Assembly: GCA_943846735.1 (NCBI GenBank)
Contig: OX044364.1
Location: forward strand, 620,001 to 684,000
DNA length: 64,000 nucleotides
Direction of reading: 5' to 3'
Origin: CAJQLB01 sp905479065
GTDB taxonomy: Bacteria; Bacteroidota; Bacteroidia; Flavobacteriales; Flavobacteriaceae
The position numbers were made by a program, and so were the translations under genes. The notes under the pieces are model-generated. The model made no database searches and was not told the DNA's origin. It saw only the letters and a list, made by a program, of their open reading frames with translations. Below, piece after piece: positions 56,116-64,000 of the stretch (its first letter is position 1; each line of letters opens with the position of its first letter).

Positions 56116-57120
56116 TTGACCGCGTTGATTAGTATTCTTGTTCCTTTTAAAAACACTTCAAAGTACCTTGCTGACTGCTTAAATTCTATTTTAAATCAAT
56201 CATATACACAGTGGGAATTGATTATTGTAGATGATCATTCAACTGATGAGAGCTATACCATTGTAGAAGAGTTCTCAAAAAATGATTCTAGAATTAAATT
56301 ACATAAGAATATTGGTTCTGGTATCATTGACGCCTTACAATTAGCTTACAAGAAAAGTAAGGGTGAATTTATTACCAGAATGGATAGTGATGATGTTATG
56401 TCTACAAATAAATTAGAGGTATTGCATAACTCCTTGAGACGATACGGTAAAGGACATGTCGCTTTGGGTTTGGTAAAATATTTTTCTGATTCAGGAATTA
56501 ATGATGGATTTTTAACTTACGAAACTTGGCTAAACAAATTAACATTAAAAGGTTTAAACTTTACTGAAATTTATAAAGAATGTACGATTGCATCACCATG
56601 CTGGATGTTGTACCGAGAGGATTTTGATAAATGTGGTGGATTTGATTCATCGATTTATCCTGAAGATTACGATTTAGCTTTTCGTCTTTACAGGAATAAA
56701 ATAATATGTATTCAATCATCTGACATTATACATTATTGGCGAGATTATACGAATCGATCTTCGCGCGTTCAGAAAAATTATTCTCAGGAAAATCTTTTAA
56801 AGATTAAATTATTTTATTTTTTAAAGTTGGATTATAATGTAAATAAATCACTCGTCATATGGGGTGCCGGTAAAAAAGGAAAAAAAGCTGCGAGTTTTTT
56901 TATTAGAAACAATGTTCCCTTTTACTGGATATGTGATAATCCAAAAAAAATTGATAAAAACATTTATGGCATCAAGCTTCAAAGTTTTGAATCATTAAAA
57001 ATGATAGCTAATCCTCAAAGTATCATTACTGTTGCAAATCGTGAAGCTCAAAAGAATATTCAGCAATATCTAAAACATCATCATATGAAACCGATAGAAG
57101 ATTATATTTTCTTTTGCTAA
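56116..57120 (+). CDS. Glycosyltransferase family 2 protein
   Basis: 334 residues. It starts at a TTG directly after the preceding stop (56113-56115); a second in-frame TTG is at 56125, and both fit the family start LISILVPFKN. GT2 motifs: VDDHSTDES, MDSDDV (DxD metal site), and PEDYDLAFRLYR. From about residue 245 it has an extra Rossmann-like tail starting SLVIWGAGKKGKKAASFF. The tail resembles sugar-modifying or nucleotide-binding domains seen fused to some transferases. Acceptor and donor are unknown. Confidence 0.82.
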   Translation: MTALISILVPFKNTSKYLADCLNSILNQSYTQWELIIVDDHSTDESYTIVEEFSKNDSRIKLHKNIGSGIIDALQLAYKKSKGEFITRMDSDDVMSTNKLEVLHNSLRRYGKGHVALGLVKYFSDSGINDGFLTYETWLNKLTLKGLNFTEIYKECTIASPCWMLYREDFDKCGGFDSSIYPEDYDLAFRLYRNKIICIQSSDIIHYWRDYTNRSSRVQKNYSQENLLKIKLFYFLKLDYNVNKSLVIWGAGKKGKKAASFFIRNNVPFYWICDNPKKIDKNIYGIKLQSFESLKMIANPQSIITVANREAQKNIQQYLKHHHMKPIEDYIFFC

Positions 57121-57142
57121 ATATGACATAAATTCTAAGAAA

Positions 57143-57173
57143 TTGTTCTAAAACATTTCATTTTATAAGTTTG
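57143..57173 (+). promoter_or_regulatory. Promoter of the BatA-type gene
   Basis: TTG at 57143-57145, a 20-base spacer and TAAGTTTG at 57166-57173, matching the flavobacterial consensus; the start codon is 33 bases downstream. A second box, TATATTTG (57182-57189), lies closer but lacks a -33 element. Confidence 0.7.
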
Positions 57174-57205
57174 CATTTATTTATATTTGACAAATAAATT
57201 TTTCA

Positions 57206-59128
57206 ATGCAGTTTAAATATCCTGAAATTCTTTATACGTTATTTCTGCTTGTTATCCCCATACTGATACATTTATTTCAGTTAAGAAAATTTCAGAAAAC
57301 AGCTTTTACAAATGTGGCTTTTCTGAAAAATGTCACCATCCAAACTAGAAAAAGTTCTCAACTTAAAAAATGGTTAATTCTTTTAATTCGATTGCTGCTT
57401 TATGCGGCTATTATTCTTGCATTTTCAGAACCTTATCGCAGTCAAAACAATGACCTTGCACGTCCTGTAGAAACTGTTTTATATTTGGACAACTCTTTTA
57501 GTATGGAAGCGAGAGGAACTCAGGGAGAGCTTCTAAAACGAGCTATTCAAGACATTCTAGCATCTGACTATATAGATAATGACCTTGTAATATTTACCAA
57601 CAACGCTACGTATAAAAACAAAAAATCAAAAACACTTAAAAATGAACTACTCCAAATTGACTATAGTTATAACCAGTTAGATTATAACGCGGCACTTTTA
57701 AAGGGTAAAAGCTTATTTAGTCGTAACAACAAAAGTTTAAAAAATTTAATTTTTATCTCTGACTTTCAAGAATTGAGACAAGCATTTCGTATAGACTTAG
57801 ACAGTTCAATCAATCTTCATTTAGTCCAATTAGAAGCACAAAAATTGACGAATGTAAGTATTGACACCACTTACATTTCAAAAATTAATTCTTCCAATAT
57901 TGAACTCACTGTAAAGCTAAGTGGTTTGTCAGAATCCACGACCGACATACCGATTTCTTTATATGATCAAAATAAACTTCTTGCAAAATCAGTGGTCAAT
58001 GACTTAGAAACTCAGTCAGCAACATTTAGTGTGTCAAAAAACCTTCCGATTAATGGCATTGTGACCATCGAAGATTCGAGTCTTCAATATGACAACACAC
58101 TTTATTTTAATATTAATAACCGCTCAAAAATAAAAGTTCTGGTTATAAATGACGGTGATGCAGACTTTTTGAAACGAATTTATACTGAAGATGAATTTAT
58201 TTTTCAAAAGGTGTCGAGTAAAAATTTAAATTTTAATACTATTCCTGAGCAAAATATCCTTGTTTTAAACGAATTATCTCAGATTTCTTTGTCATTGTCA
58301 AATGCCTTAAAAAACTTTGTAAATAATGGTGGCTATATCGTGCTTATTCCCTCAGAAAATATTGATGTAAGTAGCTACAACCGAAGTTTAAGGGATATCG
58401 CCGATATCTCATTTATAAATAAAATAAGCCTTCCCAAATCTCTTACGTTTATTAATTATAAACACTCACTATTTGACAATGTTTTTAATGAAGAAATTTC
58501 TAATTTTCAATATCCGTTTGTCAATGAGTACTATCGTTTAAACACTTTCGATGATTTCATTTTAAACTTAGACAATGGACAACCCTTTCTTGTACAATCT
58601 AAGAATACATTTATATTTACTGCAGCACTAAATTCCAACAATTCAAACTTTAAAAATTCACCTTTAATTGTCCCTAGTTTTTATAATTTTGGTAAAGAAA
58701 GTTTAAAGCTTCCTAAATTATACTTTGATATTGGCGAAGAAAATAAGTTTGACATTAGTACGATTATGGAACCTGACGCTATTTTAAAACTCAAATTAAA
58801 AGATATTGATATCATTCCCCGTCAACAAGTACTTGCGAAAAAAGTAAACATCAGCACTCAAGATATTCCAGAAAAATCCGGTACTTACGCCGTCACAAAA
58901 GAATCGGATACTTTAGAATGGATTAGTTTTAATTATAACCGATTAGAGAGTGAATTACGCTTTTTAAAATTACCTTTAAATCCCAACGTCACCGTTAACA
59001 ATTCACTACCAGAACTATTAAATAATATAAAAAGTGACCATAAAATTCATGCTCTATGGAAATGGTTTATTATTTTTGCATTGTTATTTCTAGTCTTAGA
59101 AATACTCGTCTTAAAATATTTTAAATGA
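57206..59128 (+). CDS. BatA-domain/vWA membrane protein
   Basis: 640 residues. The N-terminal ~90 residues are the BatA domain: helix YTLFLLVIPILIHLFQL, the FLKNV stretch and a second helix WLILLIRLLLYAAIILAF. A vWA-type domain follows, with metal-site DNSFSM at about 94-99. The remainder is beta-rich and periplasmic, ending in a TM helix (FIIFALLFLVLEILVL). In Bacteroidota such proteins are conserved but their job is unsettled (stress or oxygen tolerance have been proposed for Bat proteins). Its stop overlaps the next start by 4 bases (ATGA). Confidence 0.85.
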   Translation: MQFKYPEILYTLFLLVIPILIHLFQLRKFQKTAFTNVAFLKNVTIQTRKSSQLKKWLILLIRLLLYAAIILAFSEPYRSQNNDLARPVETVLYLDNSFSMEARGTQGELLKRAIQDILASDYIDNDLVIFTNNATYKNKKSKTLKNELLQIDYSYNQLDYNAALLKGKSLFSRNNKSLKNLIFISDFQELRQAFRIDLDSSINLHLVQLEAQKLTNVSIDTTYISKINSSNIELTVKLSGLSESTTDIPISLYDQNKLLAKSVVNDLETQSATFSVSKNLPINGIVTIEDSSLQYDNTLYFNINNRSKIKVLVINDGDADFLKRIYTEDEFIFQKVSSKNLNFNTIPEQNILVLNELSQISLSLSNALKNFVNNGGYIVLIPSENIDVSSYNRSLRDIADISFINKISLPKSLTFINYKHSLFDNVFNEEISNFQYPFVNEYYRLNTFDDFILNLDNGQPFLVQSKNTFIFTAALNSNNSNFKNSPLIVPSFYNFGKESLKLPKLYFDIGEENKFDISTIMEPDAILKLKLKDIDIIPRQQVLAKKVNISTQDIPEKSGTYAVTKESDTLEWISFNYNRLESELRFLKLPLNPNVTVNNSLPELLNNIKSDHKIHALWKWFIIFALLFLVLEILVLKYFK

Positions 59129-60378
59129 ATGTACTTATAAAATCTGCTACAATTATTGATTCGGAAAGTGCTTTTCATAATAAAAAACAAGACATCTTAA
59201 TAGAAAATGGATTGATTACTCAAATCGCAGATTCTATAAAAAATTCAAACAGTTACAAGGAAATTTCGAAAGATAACCTACACGCTTCTCAGGGTTGGTT
59301 TGACAGCAGTGTTTGTTTTGGGGAACCAGGTTTTGAAGAACGAGAAACGATTAATAATGGTCTAAAAACAGCAGCAAAATCTGGCTTTACCGCTGTTGCC
59401 ATCAACGCAAACACACAACCAATAATTGATACCCACTCAGACGTTTATTTTTTAAAAAGCAAGTCAAAGTACAGTCTTGTTGACTTATTACCAATTGGTG
59501 CATTAACAAAAAATAGCGATGGTAACGAGTTGGCAGAATTATTCGATATGACATCTGCAGGTGCAGTTGCGTTTGGTGATTATAAAAAATCGTTATCAAG
59601 CTCTAATCTCATCAAAGTTGCTTTACAATATGTTGAAAGCTTTAATGGTTTGATTTGTTCGTTTCCACAAGAAAAAAGTCTTACTGAAAACAGTGTCATG
59701 CACGAGCATATAACAAGTACCTCAATTGGTTTAAAAGGAGCTCCATCTATTGCTGAAGAGCTACAAATCGCAAGAGATCTAGTTTTGCTTGAATATACCA
59801 ATGGCAAATTACACATCCCGACAATTTCAACAGCAAATTCTGTAGAATTAATAAGAAATGCTAAAAGAAAAAAATTAAATGTTTCCTGTAGTGTTGCAAT
59901 TCATAATCTTATTTTTACTGACGCCGTATTATCCGATTTTGATACTAATTTTAAAGTAACCCCTCCACTCCGTTCTGCAACTGACATAGATGCTTTAATT
60001 ACAGGGTTAAAAGATGGCACCATTGACATGGTAACCTCAGACCATAATCCTTTAAACATTGAGTTAAAAAAAATAGAGTTTAATGATGCTAGTTTTGGAA
60101 CAATTGGCTTAGAATCTGCATTTGGTGCACTAAATAAAATTTTCTCTACCAAAACAGCCATCAAATTGCTTACTAGAGGTAAAAAACGTTTTGGTCTCTC
60201 TCCTCAAAGTTTAGACATTGGGAATAGGGCTAACATAAGCTTATTTAATCCAAAGGGTGATTATACTTTTAATAAAAATCATATATCCTCAAAATCAACA
60301 AATAGCATTTTTATGGGGAGCAAGCTAAGTGGACGTGTTTATGGATCGATAAACAACAACAAACTAGAATTAACTTAA
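59125..60378 (+). CDS. Dihydroorotase-like protein without metal ligands (probably inactive)
   Basis: 417 residues with the amidohydrolase layout of type I dihydroorotase. The N-terminal HxH metal pair is replaced: where active enzymes have DxHxHxREPG, this one reads DSSVCFGEPG (60-69), so the histidines are S62 and C64. The HHVST region has become HIPTIST and the late DHAPH has become DHNPL. VTPPLRS and the SDHN aspartate remain. It is thus probably a non-catalytic paralogue, like the inactive PyrC' that supports aspartate transcarbamoylase in Pseudomonas. The start overlaps the BatA gene, which places it in that operon rather than in a pyrimidine cluster. Confidence 0.85.
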   Translation: MNVLIKSATIIDSESAFHNKKQDILIENGLITQIADSIKNSNSYKEISKDNLHASQGWFDSSVCFGEPGFEERETINNGLKTAAKSGFTAVAINANTQPIIDTHSDVYFLKSKSKYSLVDLLPIGALTKNSDGNELAELFDMTSAGAVAFGDYKKSLSSSNLIKVALQYVESFNGLICSFPQEKSLTENSVMHEHITSTSIGLKGAPSIAEELQIARDLVLLEYTNGKLHIPTISTANSVELIRNAKRKKLNVSCSVAIHNLIFTDAVLSDFDTNFKVTPPLRSATDIDALITGLKDGTIDMVTSDHNPLNIELKKIEFNDASFGTIGLESAFGALNKIFSTKTAIKLLTRGKKRFGLSPQSLDIGNRANISLFNPKGDYTFNKNHISSKSTNSIFMGSKLSGRVYGSINNNKLELT

Positions 60379-60380
60379 TA

Positions 60381-60713
60381 ATGACAGAAAAAACCATTAC
60401 TGAAGGTAAATCTAATGCTATCATTAGCTATTGTACCATCATTGGGACCATTGTCGCCTTCTATTTGAACAATGATAAAAAAAATGAATTTACAAGTTTT
60501 CATCTGCGTCAAGCATTAGGATTATGGCTAACCTTTTTCGCTTTAGGCTATATTGTTGGTGGATTTGATAGTTGGATGGTAACTCTATCATGGTATGTCT
60601 TTTTTGGTGTTTTATTTTCGTATGGTTTGATAACAGCCGTGACAGGTCGCACAAATCCGACACCAATTTTAGGTGAATTTTATCAAAAGTTGTTTAAAAG
60701 TGTAGGACATTAA
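60381..60713 (+). CDS. DUF4870/Tic20-like small membrane protein
   Basis: 110 residues. The N-terminal AIISYCTIIGTIVAFYLNND and the block FTSFHLRQALGLWLTFFALGYIVGG resemble the DUF4870 group of small membrane proteins, and a third helix follows. Function unknown. It lies 2 bases after the dihydroorotase-like gene and 4 bases before the esterase gene, so all belong to one operon. Confidence 0.75.
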   Translation: MTEKTITEGKSNAIISYCTIIGTIVAFYLNNDKKNEFTSFHLRQALGLWLTFFALGYIVGGFDSWMVTLSWYVFFGVLFSYGLITAVTGRTNPTPILGEFYQKLFKSVGH

Positions 60714-60717
60714 TGTC

Positions 60718-61368
60718 ATGACAAATCTTTCGCTAACTTATACTTACAGAGCCTCAGCACTTAAAAATAATGCGCCATTAATTCTCATGCTTCATGGGTA
60801 TGGCAGTGATGAAAATGATTTGTTTTCCTTTGCATCAGAACTTCATGAGAATTTTTGTATAATATCTGTAAGGGCTCCTTATCAGTTACAACCTTATGGC
60901 AATGCCTGGTACGCTATTAATTTCGATGAAGAACAAGGAAAGTGGAGTGATCATGAACAAGCTAAGAGATCCCGGGATTGTATTGTTAAATTTATAGATG
61001 AGGTACTTCAAACATACGCCATCGATAAAAACAATATCACATTATTAGGTTTTAGTCAAGGCTCCATACTAAGTTATTCCATAGCACTGAATTATCCTGA
61101 AAAAATCAGACATGTAATCGCCCTTAGTGGTTATGTCAACTTAGATTTGAATTTTTCAAACTATGTGGATAATGACTTTAGCAATCTCGATATATACTGT
61201 TCTCATGGATCACAAGATCAAGTAATTCCAGTAGAATGGGCACGACGAACACCTGCCATTTTAAATAAACTAAGTATATCACATGTTTATGAAGAATACC
61301 CTATTGGACACGGGGTATCTCCTCGTAATTTTTCCTCTTTTAATAAATGGATCGAAAGTAAACTTTAA
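60718..61368 (+). CDS. Alpha/beta hydrolase (phospholipase/carboxylesterase family)
   Basis: 216 residues. The nucleophile elbow GFSQGSILSY (serine at about residue 116), ILMLHGYGSDENDLF near the start (oxyanion region) and SHGSQDQVIP and IGHGVS (Asp and His) complete the triad. This matches the YpfH/acyl-protein thioesterase-like esterases. The substrate is not predictable from sequence. Last gene of the BatA operon; its stop overlaps the convergent gene by 3 bases. Confidence 0.85.
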   Translation: MTNLSLTYTYRASALKNNAPLILMLHGYGSDENDLFSFASELHENFCIISVRAPYQLQPYGNAWYAINFDEEQGKWSDHEQAKRSRDCIVKFIDEVLQTYAIDKNNITLLGFSQGSILSYSIALNYPEKIRHVIALSGYVNLDLNFSNYVDNDFSNLDIYCSHGSQDQVIPVEWARRTPAILNKLSISHVYEEYPIGHGVSPRNFSSFNKWIESKL

Positions 61369-61871
61369 TTTGTTCTTATTGGATACATAAATGACTTTGC
61401 GAGATTAAATATTATTTTTTCATCATCATTAATGACATAGGTAATAAACAACTCTCCCCAATACTTACCATCTGAAAAGTCTGCAATAATCCATTTATGA
61501 TTTAAAAGCTTCACCTTGTTGATCAACATGCGACCTTCTGTCATTGAAACATAGGGCACTAATGGGTGACCGCCCCTTGTTTCATTAAGCTTATAAATTT
61601 CATCTTTAATGAAAGGTATGAGCTCGGTGGTATCGTAACCATCATTTTCAAAATAGGTTAAGGCATCATCATTGTGTTCTAAACTAAAATATCTAAGATT
61701 AAGAATATCATCTTGCAATGTCACTATCGAATCCTTATAAACTTGCTCGCGATCTACTAACTGAACTAGCTTTTGTTCATAGGAATTAAAAACATTTTTA
61801 GAATTAACATATTGAAAAATCACCAACAAAATTGTAAATAGCAAGAGGTAGAGGTATATTTTATTTTTCAT
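61365..61871 (-). CDS. Hypothetical membrane-anchored protein
   Basis: 168 residues. One N-terminal TM helix (IYLYLLLFTILLVIFQYV) is followed by a short coiled-coil-like stretch (NSYEQKLVQLVDREQVYKDSIVTLQDD) and a globular domain ending KWIIADFSDGKYWGELFITYVI. I do not recognise a family, though it is a common neighbour of the hydrolase gene in flavobacteria as far as I recall. It overlaps the start-proximal hydrolase gene by 11 bases, so it is co-translated. Confidence 0.7.
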   Translation of the reverse strand: MKNKIYLYLLLFTILLVIFQYVNSKNVFNSYEQKLVQLVDREQVYKDSIVTLQDDILNLRYFSLEHNDDALTYFENDGYDTTELIPFIKDEIYKLNETRGGHPLVPYVSMTEGRMLINKVKLLNHKWIIADFSDGKYWGELFITYVINDDEKIIFNLAKSFMYPIRTN

Positions 61872-62643
61872 AGTCTTTTGGCTTTATTTCTATCTGTAAA
61901 TTATCATAAGCCAAATACACGTTTTGAGGTAATGTTTTTTCAACATCATCATGAAATCCTAATGCATGACTTATATGCGTTAAATAGGCTTTTTTTGGCT
62001 TTACTGTTGCTATTAATGCGAGTGCTTCTTCCAAATTAAAATGAGAATGATGTGGTTCAATTCTAAGAGCGCTAACGACAATCACCTCCAAATTTTTAAG
62101 TTTATTAATTTCTTCTATCTCTATTGTTTTTACATCAGTCAAATAAGCAAAATTATGAAATCTATAACCAAAAACTTGCAATTTGTTATGATATGCGTTG
62201 ATAGGTGTTACCGTGACATTATTCAAGATAAAAGGCTCATTTTTCACCACTATTGTTTTCACTGAAGGTGCACCAGGATAACGGTTTTTAGTTTCAAAAA
62301 CATACGCAAAGCGCTCATGCAAAGAATTAATTACTCGATTATGAGCATAGATTGGAAGAGCACCTTGTCTAAAACAATAAGGTCGTATATCATCAAAGCC
62401 AGCTACATGATCTGCATGTTCATGTGTGAAAATTAATGCATCAATTTTATGACAATTGGCACGGAGCATTTGATACCTAAAATCAGGTCCACAATCAATG
62501 ACATAAGTACATTCATCTAACTCTATTAATATGGAGACGCGTAAGCGTTTATCTTTCTTATTGTTGCTTAAACAAACAGGATGTTTGCTACCAATCACTG
62601 GAATACCTTGTGAAGTTCCAGTACCAAGAAACGTAATTTTCAA
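61861..62643 (-). CDS. MBL-fold metallo-hydrolase (PhnP-like phosphodiesterase)
   Basis: 260 residues. The metal-binding HxHxDH motif is FTHEHADHVAGFDDIRP (about 75-91). IDCGPDFRYQM and LTHISH add further ligands. The start is TTG at 62643, because MKITFLGTGTSQGIPVIG begins exactly there, as in homologues. This is the PhnP/RNase Z-like branch acting on cyclic phosphodiesters; no phn genes are nearby, so the physiological substrate is open. Confidence 0.88.
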   Translation of the reverse strand: MKITFLGTGTSQGIPVIGSKHPVCLSNNKKDKRLRVSILIELDECTYVIDCGPDFRYQMLRANCHKIDALIFTHEHADHVAGFDDIRPYCFRQGALPIYAHNRVINSLHERFAYVFETKNRYPGAPSVKTIVVKNEPFILNNVTVTPINAYHNKLQVFGYRFHNFAYLTDVKTIEIEEINKLKNLEVIVVSALRIEPHHSHFNLEEALALIATVKPKKAYLTHISHALGFHDDVEKTLPQNVYLAYDNLQIEIKPKDYEK

Positions 62644-62708
62644 CTGTGTTAATTTTGAAACAAAAATAAGCTTTATTTTTTCATTGCGTGTCTATTTTGA
62701 TACCTTTG
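62644..62708 (+). promoter_or_regulatory. Divergent upstream region with a -7 box for the terminal gene
   Basis: TACCTTTG at 62701-62708 matches the TAnnTTTG box, 22 bases before the ATG at 62730. A TTG at 62684-62686 is the nearest -33 candidate, but its 14-base spacing is short. Confidence 0.45.
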
Positions 62709-62729
62709 TAACCATTCTTAACACAATAG

Positions 62730-64000
62730 ATGTCAATGGAAATTACCTTAAAAGGAGATATGAAAATCGAAAATGTGCCTTCTCTGAAACAGAAAGCACT
62801 TCGGATAAATCTAAATGAAAACATTTACGGTACTTTTGCAGAAATTGGCGCAGGTCAGGAAACAGTAAGACAGTTTTTTCGTGCTGGAGGCGCTTCGAAA
62901 ACAATTGCTAAATCGATGTCGGCATATGATAAGGATTTTAGTGATTCTATATACGGTATTGAAAGTGATAAACGCTATGTCACAGAGGCTCGCTTACGTA
63001 AAATGCTCAACCATGAAATTGGGTTAATTGAACAACGAATTTCACGTGATAAACATCCAAATAAGTTATTTTTCTCATTTGCAAATACGGTCGCTACAAT
63101 AGACTTTGCAAAAAAATTTAAAGGTCACGGTTGGGTTGGAATTAAATATCAAGTAGAACCTGATCAACCTTACAACGATATTGTTTTACACTTACGTTTT
63201 AAGGAAAATGATGCACGATTACAACAAGAAACTTTAGGCATTTTAGGAACAAATTTGATTTATGGAGCTTACTACAAGTATAATGAGCCAAAAAAATTAT
63301 TGCGTTATTTATATGACCATCTAGATAAGGATCAAATTGAAATTGACACCATTAACTTTTCAGGACCAGTCTTTGAAAAAGTTGATAACCGTTTAATGAG
63401 TTTACAATTGGTGAAAAATGAAATGACTGATGCGGTGATGTTCGCACCTGATGGAAATAATGTCCTACCAGCAAGAGTCCTTTACAAAAAAAATATTTTA
63501 ACGCTACGCGGAAGTTTTAGACCAGTAACGAAGGTGAATATGGATATGTATGAAAAATCATATAATATGTTCATCAAAGAAAATCGAGTTGACACAAAAA
63601 AAACTCAGGTTATTTTTGAAATTACCTTATCAAACTTAAGAGCAGAGGGAGAAATTGATGAGCAAGACTTTATGGATAGAGCCCGTCTGTTATGCTCTCT
63701 GGGACAAACTGTGCTAATTTCAAATTTTCAAGAATATTATAAACTTGTGGAGTATTTTTCACAATACTCCAAAAATAGAATGGGGCTAGCAATGGGAGTT
63801 AACAATCTTATTGACATCTTTGATGAAAAATACTACCGTCATCTGAGCGGTGGCATTCTAGAAGCATTTGGAAAACTATTCTTCAAGGATTTACGTGTTT
63901 ACCTATACCCAATGGAGCATGACGATGGATCCATTACTAATAGTGAGAATTTAAAAGTTCATCCAAGGATGAAAGAATTGTACAAGTTTTTTAAATACAA
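62730..64000 (+). CDS. Conserved Bacteroidota protein, sometimes labelled nicotinate-nucleotide adenylyltransferase (runs off the right edge)
   Basis: Partial: 423 codons remain open to the window end. ATG 62730 is chosen from the upstream -7 box; ATGs at 62736 and 62760 are in frame too, and the last sits behind AAAGGAG but with too little space. Recognisable stretches include NIYGTFAEIGAGQETVRQFF, RAGGASKTIAKSMSAYDKDF, KKHPNKLFF-like DKHPNKLFFSFANTVATIDF, and HLSGGILEAFGKLFFKDLRV. I recall close homologues throughout the Bacteroidota. Their database label is doubtful, because no HIGH-type nucleotidyltransferase motif is seen. Treat the function as unknown. Confidence 0.75.
   Translation, partial: MSMEITLKGDMKIENVPSLKQKALRINLNENIYGTFAEIGAGQETVRQFFRAGGASKTIAKSMSAYDKDFSDSIYGIESDKRYVTEARLRKMLNHEIGLIEQRISRDKHPNKLFFSFANTVATIDFAKKFKGHGWVGIKYQVEPDQPYNDIVLHLRFKENDARLQQETLGILGTNLIYGAYYKYNEPKKLLRYLYDHLDKDQIEIDTINFSGPVFEKVDNRLMSLQLVKNEMTDAVMFAPDGNNVLPARVLYKKNILTLRGSFRPVTKVNMDMYEKSYNMFIKENRVDTKKTQVIFEITLSNLRAEGEIDEQDFMDRARLLCSLGQTVLISNFQEYYKLVEYFSQYSKNRMGLAMGVNNLIDIFDEKYYRHLSGGILEAFGKLFFKDLRVYLYPMEHDDGSITNSENLKVHPRMKELYKFFKY

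Overview
The window comes from a marine-type member of the Flavobacteriaceae (Bacteroidota). The signs are AT-rich DNA, weak Shine-Dalgarno sites, promoters of the TTG-N(17-23)-TAnnTTTG type, a type IX secretion (T9SS) C-terminal sorting domain, and many genes typical of that family: a DUF5916 outer-membrane protein, a BatA-type vWA protein, a TIGR02757 protein, LolD, and a serC-serA block beside an acyl-CoA reductase.

Bases 1-23400 are all on the minus strand. They hold three tandem paralogues of giant secreted proteins built from HYR-like, four-cysteine Ig-fold repeats. All three share an N-terminal block of about 1040 residues and a conserved leader of about 200 bp. The two whose ends lie in the window also share a T9SS sorting domain and an identical terminator. 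Between the conserved ends the proteins differ by cassettes inserted in one recurrent slot of the HYR repeat. The cassettes include a C-type lectin domain with EPN and WND motifs, a propeller-like domain, and a small recurring Cys/Trp domain. One short variable stretch in copy 3 looks like a chimera of copies 1 and 2. Every copy carries single-base frameshifts, and copy 1 has a dense cluster of about ten. The cluster looks more like unpolished sequence in a repeat than gene decay.

Bases 23800-37740 hold hutH (minus), then on the plus strand the thrABC operon, gcvT, an SDR-type reductase, a pterin carbinolamine dehydratase, a YebC-type regulator, a secreted M20 peptidase, a DUF1295 membrane enzyme and two unknown membrane proteins.

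Bases 37780-44430 (minus) hold parC and parE with a small membrane protein between them, the GTPase YchF and a 2[4Fe-4S] ferredoxin. The ferredoxin is divergent from an acyl-CoA reductase, serC, serA and two small envelope proteins (44507-48736). Bases 49063-61370 (plus) hold a DUF5916 barrel protein, lolD, a TIGR02757 protein, an S10 carboxypeptidase, a BNR-type lipoprotein, a glycosyltransferase, a BatA/vWA protein, a dihydroorotase-like protein lacking its metal ligands, a DUF4870-like protein and an esterase. The window closes with a small anchored protein and a PhnP-like metallo-hydrolase on the minus strand, and a conserved Bacteroidota gene that runs off the right edge.

The most unusual part is the HYR cluster, which looks like a locus diversifying surface or secreted proteins by recombination. 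The rest is mostly core metabolism and envelope housekeeping.
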